From positions 2,179,063-2,243,062 of the forward strand of contig CP075526.1 of NCBI GenBank assembly GCA_025808555.1: 64,000 nt of DNA, written 5' to 3'. Source of the DNA: Anaerolineales bacterium (GTDB taxonomy: Bacteria; Chloroflexota; Anaerolineae; Anaerolineales; UBA11579). The notes beneath the pieces were generated by a model that saw only the letters and a program-made list of their open reading frames with translations, did not search any database and was not told the DNA's origin. A program made the translations under genes and the position numbers. Below, one piece after another: positions 59,611 to 64,000 of the stretch (position 1 is its first letter; every line of letters starts with the position of its first letter).

Positions 59611-60813
59611 ATGCCCATCCCCTCCCCACTCTACAGCCGCACCGCTGCCCTGTGCACCACCCAAGAGTGGCGAGATTGGTCCGGCTACTTCTCCGCCATC
59701 ACCTACGGCCCCAGCCACGAAGTGGAGTACTACGCTGTGCGCAACGCCGCCGGGCTGATGGATGCATCCCCTCTATATAAATACGAGATCAGCGGGCCGG
59801 ACGCGGAACGCCTGCTTGACCGCATGGTGACCCGCAACGTAGCCAAGAGCCGCGTTGGCCAGGTGCTGTACACGCCCTGGTGCGACGAAGACGGCAAAGT
59901 GATCGATGACGGCACGCTGGCCCGGCTCGGCCCGCAGCACTTCCGCCTCACGGCGGCTGACCCCAGCCTGCGCTGGCTGCAGGATGTCGGCTATGGGCTG
60001 GATGTGGAACTGCGCGATGTATCCCGCGAGCTGGCGGCGTTGGCCCTGCAAGGGCCAAACAGCTACGCCATCCTGAGCACGCTCTTTCCCAAAGCAGCCC
60101 TCGGCAAGCTGGCGTACTATCGCCTGCTGCAATCGGAGTACAAGGGTACGCCTCTCACCATCACGCGCACCGGCTACACCGGCGACCTGGGCTACGAGCT
60201 ATGGGTCGCGCCCGAACATGCCGCGGCGCTGTGGGACAGCCTGATGGAGATCGGCCAGGGCTACGGCATCATGCCGTTGGGCCTGGCCGCGCTCGATATT
60301 CTGCGTGTGGAGGCTGGCCTGCTGCTGATCGAGGTGGATTACAGCAGCACCCTGCATGCCCGCATTCCTGAGCAGCAAAGCAGCCCGTACGAGATCGGCT
60401 TGGGCTGGGCGGTGGACCTGGACAAGCCGGATTTCATCGGCAAGCAGGCCCTGCAAGCCGAGCAGGCCGCGGGCACGCCGCGCAGCCTCGTGGGACTTGA
60501 AGTGGACTGGCACGACCTGGAGCGGCTGTTTGGCGAGGCGCACCTGCCGCCGCAGGTGGCTGGCCGCGCCAGTCGTACGGCCGTGCCGGTGTACGCGGAT
60601 GGTGAGCATGTGGGCCAGGCAACCAGCATGGTGTTCTCGCCCATCCTCAAGAAATACATCGCCCTGGCCACTGTGACCAGCGAACACGCCGCTCTCGGCA
60701 GCCAGCTTGAATTCGAGATCACGGTGGAATATGTGCGCCAGCGCGCCAGCGCTATGGTAGCCAGGATGCCTTTCTACAACCCGCCCCAGAAACGAGCGCT
60801 GCCCAATGGCTAA
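59611..60813 (+). CDS. GcvT-family aminomethyltransferase-like protein
   Basis: A 400-residue folate-binding protein. Family features are VEYYAVRNAAGLMDASPLYKYEISGPDA, VLYTPWCDEDGKVIDDGTLARL, the folate-site segment TRTGYTGDLGYELWV, and LGLAALDILRVEAGLLL. A C-terminal barrel domain ends VYVRQRASAMVARMPFY-like VRQRASAMVARMPFY. GcvT itself acts in glycine cleavage, but no gcvH or gcvP is nearby. The context with two FAD oxidoreductases points to demethylation of an N-methyl compound such as sarcosine or dimethylglycine, passing the methyl to tetrahydrofolate. That link is inference. Its end overlaps the next gene by 8 nt. Confidence 0.85.
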   Translation: MPIPSPLYSRTAALCTTQEWRDWSGYFSAITYGPSHEVEYYAVRNAAGLMDASPLYKYEISGPDAERLLDRMVTRNVAKSRVGQVLYTPWCDEDGKVIDDGTLARLGPQHFRLTAADPSLRWLQDVGYGLDVELRDVSRELAALALQGPNSYAILSTLFPKAALGKLAYYRLLQSEYKGTPLTITRTGYTGDLGYELWVAPEHAAALWDSLMEIGQGYGIMPLGLAALDILRVEAGLLLIEVDYSSTLHARIPEQQSSPYEIGLGWAVDLDKPDFIGKQALQAEQAAGTPRSLVGLEVDWHDLERLFGEAHLPPQVAGRASRTAVPVYADGEHVGQATSMVFSPILKKYIALATVTSEHAALGSQLEFEITVEYVRQRASAMVARMPFYNPPQKRALPNG

Positions 60814-62410
60814 CCCCTCCCAGCAATACGATGCCATCATCATTGGCGGTGGGCACAACGGCCTGGTCAACGCGGCCTACCTGGCGCGCGCCGGCCTGAA
60901 GACGTTGGTGCTGGAGCAGCGCCATGTGCTGGGCGGCGCCACGGTGAGCGAAGAGATCTACCCAGGCTTCAAGTTCAGCGTGTTCTCGTATGTGGTCAGC
61001 CTGATGCGGCCGGAGATCATCCGCGAGCTGGACCTGGTGCGGCATGGGCTCACCATCCTTCCGCTCGAATCGACCATCACCCCCCTGCCCGATGGGCGCT
61101 ATATCTATCGCGGGCCAGACTCGGCGGCCACCTTCCGCAACATCAGCCAGTTCTCAACGCGAGATGCCGAAGCGTATCGTGAATACAGCTACGCCATGTA
61201 TCACATGGCCAAGGCGGTCAAATACATTCTAAGCATCCGGCCCCCCGACCCGACCTCATTTGACCCGCGCGAGTTGCTGGCTTTGCTCAAGCTGGGCAAG
61301 CACTTCCTCAGCCTGGGCGAGGAGAACATCTACACCCTGGCCAAGTTGATGACAATGAGCTCGGCAGATTTTCTGGAAGAGTGGTTCGAGACCGACCCGC
61401 TCATCGCTACGCTCTCGGCCAGCGGCATCATCGGCACCTTCCTTGGCCCGCGCTCGCCGGGCAGCGCCTATGTGCTGCTGCATCACTACATGGGCGAGAT
61501 TGACGGCGTGTTCCGTGCCTGGGGCTTCGCCCGCGGCGGCACCGGCGGCGTGGCCGAAGCCATCGCCAGCTCGGCGCGCGCGCTTGGCGCCGAACTGCGC
61601 ACCGAAGCGCGTGTGGCGCACGTCATTACCCGCAACGGCCGCGCCGTGGGCGTGGCGCTGGAGAACGGCGACGAGATCTATGCCAAACGCATCATCTCGA
61701 GCCTGGATCCCAAGCTGACCTTCCTTAAGCTGGTGGACAAGGACGAGTTGCCGAGTGACCTGGTGGAACGAGTCGGAAAGTTTGACAGCTACGGCTCCTC
61801 CGGCAAGGTCAACCTGGCGCTGGACGGCATGCCCGAGCTCAGCTGCCTTCCCGGCTTTGGCGAGCACATGCGCGGCGCCATCTCCATCAGCCCCAGCGTG
61901 AATTACATTGAGCGGGCCTACGACGAAGCCAAGTATGGCCGCTTTGCCAAGAAGCCGTACGTCGACATTATCTTCCCCTCGGCGATCGACCCCGGCATGG
62001 CTCCGCCGGGCAAGCACGTCATGTCGTGTTTTGTGCAGTATGCACCATATACGCTGGCCGAGGGCAACTGGAACAGCCAGCGCGAAGCGTTTGGCGACGC
62101 GGTGGTGGACACGCTGAGCGAATACATGCCGAATTTGAAAAAGCTGATCCTGCACCGCCAGGTGCTTTCACCGTGGGATATTGAGCAGACCATTGGCCTG
62201 AGCGGCGGCAACATCTTCCAGGGCGAGCTCAGTCTGTCGCAGTTGTTCTTCCTGCGGCCGGCGCCGGGCTACGCCCAGTACCGCACGCCGATCACCAACT
62301 ACTACCAGTGTGGCTCGGGCACCCACCCCGGCGGCGGCATCACCGGGGCGCCAGGCCGCCTGGCCGCCATCGAGATCCTCAAAGACGCCGGCAAAGGCGG
62401 GCTGAACTAA
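60806..62410 (+). CDS. FAD-dependent oxidoreductase 1, phytoene-desaturase/PYROXD2-like
   Basis: A 534-residue flavoprotein. The dinucleotide motif is DAIIIGGGHNGLVNAAYLARAG at residues 9-30, followed by VLEQRHVLGGATVSEE. A carotenoid-desaturase-like substrate domain and a C-terminal FAD contact (CGSGTHPGGGITGAPGR) are present. It oxidises C-N or C-C bonds of an unknown substrate. No signal peptide. It overlaps the GcvT-like gene by 8 nt and the next paralogue by 1 base. Confidence 0.88.
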   Translation: MANPSQQYDAIIIGGGHNGLVNAAYLARAGLKTLVLEQRHVLGGATVSEEIYPGFKFSVFSYVVSLMRPEIIRELDLVRHGLTILPLESTITPLPDGRYIYRGPDSAATFRNISQFSTRDAEAYREYSYAMYHMAKAVKYILSIRPPDPTSFDPRELLALLKLGKHFLSLGEENIYTLAKLMTMSSADFLEEWFETDPLIATLSASGIIGTFLGPRSPGSAYVLLHHYMGEIDGVFRAWGFARGGTGGVAEAIASSARALGAELRTEARVAHVITRNGRAVGVALENGDEIYAKRIISSLDPKLTFLKLVDKDELPSDLVERVGKFDSYGSSGKVNLALDGMPELSCLPGFGEHMRGAISISPSVNYIERAYDEAKYGRFAKKPYVDIIFPSAIDPGMAPPGKHVMSCFVQYAPYTLAEGNWNSQREAFGDAVVDTLSEYMPNLKKLILHRQVLSPWDIEQTIGLSGGNIFQGELSLSQLFFLRPAPGYAQYRTPITNYYQCGSGTHPGGGITGAPGRLAAIEILKDAGKGGLN

Positions 62411-63978
62411 TGGCTGCCTCGTACGACGCAATCATCATCGGCGGCGGGCACAACGGCCTGGTGGCCGCGCTCAAGCTGGCGCGGGCCGGACGCAGCGTAC
62501 TGGTGCTGGAGCGCCGCGCCCAAGTAGGCGGCGCAGCCAGTACCGAAGAGCTGATCCCCGGCTTCCGCTTCAACACCGGCGCGCCCAACGCCAACCTGCT
62601 GCCCGAGGCGGTGTTCTCACTGTTTCGCCAGCATTCGCCGGCTTTCGTGTTGCCGGCTGTGCGCGCCTTTGCGCCGCAAGCGGATGGCACCGGCGTGACC
62701 ATCTGGCGCGACACCGAGCGCACAGCCATGGAACTGGCCACCCGCTCGGCCAAGGATGCCCAGGCCTATTGGGAATTCTCACGCCAGCTGGAACGCTTCG
62801 CCGGCGTTCTCTCCAAGATGGCCCATCTGCGCCCGCCCAGCCTGACCTACAACCCCGCCCGCTTGCTGATGGCCTGGGCCGGCCTGGCCCTGCAACTGCG
62901 CCGGCTGGGTGCCAAAGACATGATGGACTTCATGCGTGTGCTGCCCATGGGCGCTTCAACCTGGCTCAACGAGCATTTTGAGAGCGAGGCCATCAAGGGC
63001 TTGTATGCAGCCTATGCCACCACCGGCGTGATGCAAGGCCCGCGAGCCAGCGGCACAGCTTTCATACTGCTATACCAGCACATGGGCGGCAACCTGCAGC
63101 GCATCGTGCAAGGCGGCGTAGGCGCGGTGAGCGACGGCCTGGCCAAGGAAGCCAAACTGGCCGGGGCCGAGATCCGCACCGGCGTGAGCGTGGCACACAT
63201 CCTATCCGCAGACGGCCGCGTGAGCGGCGTGGAGCTTGAGGATGGCGAGCGCATCAGCGCTCGCCAGGTGCTCTCCAATGCTGACCCGCACACTACTTTC
63301 ATGAAGCTGCTTGGCCCGGCGCAATTGGCGCCGCGCCTGTATCGCCGCTTCCGCAGCCTGAAGCTGCGCGGCAGCACCGCTACGGTGCACTTCGCACTGA
63401 GCGGCGCGCCGCAGTTCCTGGCGGCTGTCGCTCACCCGGAGCACCTGCAGGGTGACATCATCATCAGCCCCAGCCTGGACTATGCCGAGCAAGCCTACGA
63501 CGATGCCAAGCACGGCCGGCTGTCGGCCGCGCCGGTGCTGATCGCGCGCATCCCCAGCCTGCTGGACAGCACGCTGGCGCCGGCGCGCAAGCACACCTTG
63601 TCAGTCACGGTGCGTTACGCGCCGTACACGCTGGCCGAAAGCAACTGGGACGCGGAGCGCGAGCGCCTAGGCGACATGGTGCTTGAAACGCTGGCGGAAT
63701 ACGCACCAAACCTGCGCACATTGGTGGAAGAGCACCGCGTAATCACCCCGCTGGATTACGAACGAGACTACGGCCTGGCGGGCGGCAGTGAAATGCACGG
63801 CCAGATGGGGCTGGACCAGTTGCTGCTGCAGCGTCCGGTGCCTGGCAGCGTAGGCTACCGCCTGGGCAACCACGCACCGCGCGGCCTGTATATCTGCGGC
63901 GCGGGCGGCCACCCCGGCGGCGGCCTGACCGGGCTGCCCGGCTTGCTGGCGGCTGAGCAAGCCCTGCAAGAGCAATGA
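62410..63978 (+). CDS. FAD-dependent oxidoreductase 2, paralogue of the preceding gene
   Basis: A 522-residue protein with the same architecture: DAIIIGGGHNGLVAALKLARAG, VLERRAQVGGAASTEELIPG, and a C-terminal CGAGGHPGGGLTGLPG. Identity to the neighbour is clear around both FAD motifs but weak in the substrate region, so the pair is an old tandem duplication with distinct substrates or a heteromer. ATG 62410 shares one base with the preceding stop. The next gene's ATG overlaps its TGA. Confidence 0.88.
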   Translation: MAASYDAIIIGGGHNGLVAALKLARAGRSVLVLERRAQVGGAASTEELIPGFRFNTGAPNANLLPEAVFSLFRQHSPAFVLPAVRAFAPQADGTGVTIWRDTERTAMELATRSAKDAQAYWEFSRQLERFAGVLSKMAHLRPPSLTYNPARLLMAWAGLALQLRRLGAKDMMDFMRVLPMGASTWLNEHFESEAIKGLYAAYATTGVMQGPRASGTAFILLYQHMGGNLQRIVQGGVGAVSDGLAKEAKLAGAEIRTGVSVAHILSADGRVSGVELEDGERISARQVLSNADPHTTFMKLLGPAQLAPRLYRRFRSLKLRGSTATVHFALSGAPQFLAAVAHPEHLQGDIIISPSLDYAEQAYDDAKHGRLSAAPVLIARIPSLLDSTLAPARKHTLSVTVRYAPYTLAESNWDAERERLGDMVLETLAEYAPNLRTLVEEHRVITPLDYERDYGLAGGSEMHGQMGLDQLLLQRPVPGSVGYRLGNHAPRGLYICGAGGHPGGGLTGLPGLLAAEQALQEQ

Positions 63979-64000
63979 CCCCTACCGGCATCCGCCTGCG
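63975..64000 (+). CDS. Start of a further gene in the same operon (cut by window edge)
   Basis: ATGA overlap with the stop of the FAD oxidoreductase; eight codons (MTPTGIRL) are visible before the edge. The overlap pattern matches the three preceding genes, which supports a real start, but no product can be named. Confidence 0.4.

Noticed and set aside
59440..59718. Upstream extension of the GT-C membrane protein frame to 59718
   Set aside because: The extension reads antisense through tRNA-Asp and its terminator. ATG 59439 has its own ribosome-binding site.

Overview
The window is a gene-dense, GC-rich bacterial chromosome segment with about 63 protein genes and two tRNAs on both strands. 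It reads as Chloroflexota, probably class Anaerolineae. The grounds are lipoproteins with Ala/Pro/Thr-rich linkers after the lipobox, a Thr/Pro-rich linker in a PpiC foldase, frequent GTG/TTG starts, and the mix of gene neighbourhoods; the class is inference. No prophage, plasmid or CRISPR array is seen. Haem c motifs (CXXCH) occur in three proteins, so the organism makes c-type cytochromes.

Layout. 1-6.7 kb: molybdenum-hydroxylase (CoxM, CoxS, CoxG, XdhC) genes with no large subunit in view, an amidase cut by the window edge, a thiolase-like protein lacking the usual Cys, PlsC, TerC and TauE. 7-10.8 kb: a lone tyrosine recombinase, a PAS-GGDEF cyclase and a CNNM/CorC protein. 10.9-17.4 kb: an alpha-glucoside/trehalose locus (LacI regulator, binding lipoprotein, two permeases, TreS-like GH13 enzyme); the second permease carries an inserted cytochrome-c-like segment. 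17.4-24.7 kb, minus strand: a conserved unknown gene, phoB, phoR, pstS, pstC, pstA, pstB and an ArsC-type phosphatase, with no phoU. 24.7-33.2 kb, plus strand: tRNA-Leu, tig-clpP, HAD phosphatase, rlmN, NIL protein, mgtE, methyltransferase, an unknown, a SpoIIE-type phosphatase and a P-loop protein. 33.2-36 kb, minus: S10 peptidase, prepilin peptidase, thioredoxin.

36-44.3 kb, plus: scpA, two palindromic repeats abutting a GIY-YIG gene, a fused E1 alpha-beta dehydrogenase, a lipoprotein cytochrome c, a dihaem peroxidase/beta-helix fusion, then rpsF-ssb-ppiC. 44.4-52.8 kb, minus: PspC, smc-rnc-fabF, a threonine-synthase-like gene and a molybdopterin operon (moaC, small basic protein, moaD-moaE fusion) that suits the Mo-hydroxylase genes at the left end. 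52.9-64 kb: prfB with a programmed +1 frameshift, a CDF transporter, rpmF, SRPBCC and AraC genes, fabD, a GT-C membrane protein, tRNA-Asp, then a tightly overlapping GcvT-like gene with two tandem FAD oxidoreductases and the start of another gene.

Two patterns run through the window. At least thirteen start codons sit only 6-10 nt after a TATAAT-like -10 box, which implies leaderless mRNAs for much of the gene set. Symmetrical GC-rich hairpins with A/T flanks end many transcripts in both directions. The strongest candidate for something undescribed is the sugar permease with a CXXCH cytochrome-like insertion in its first outer loop.
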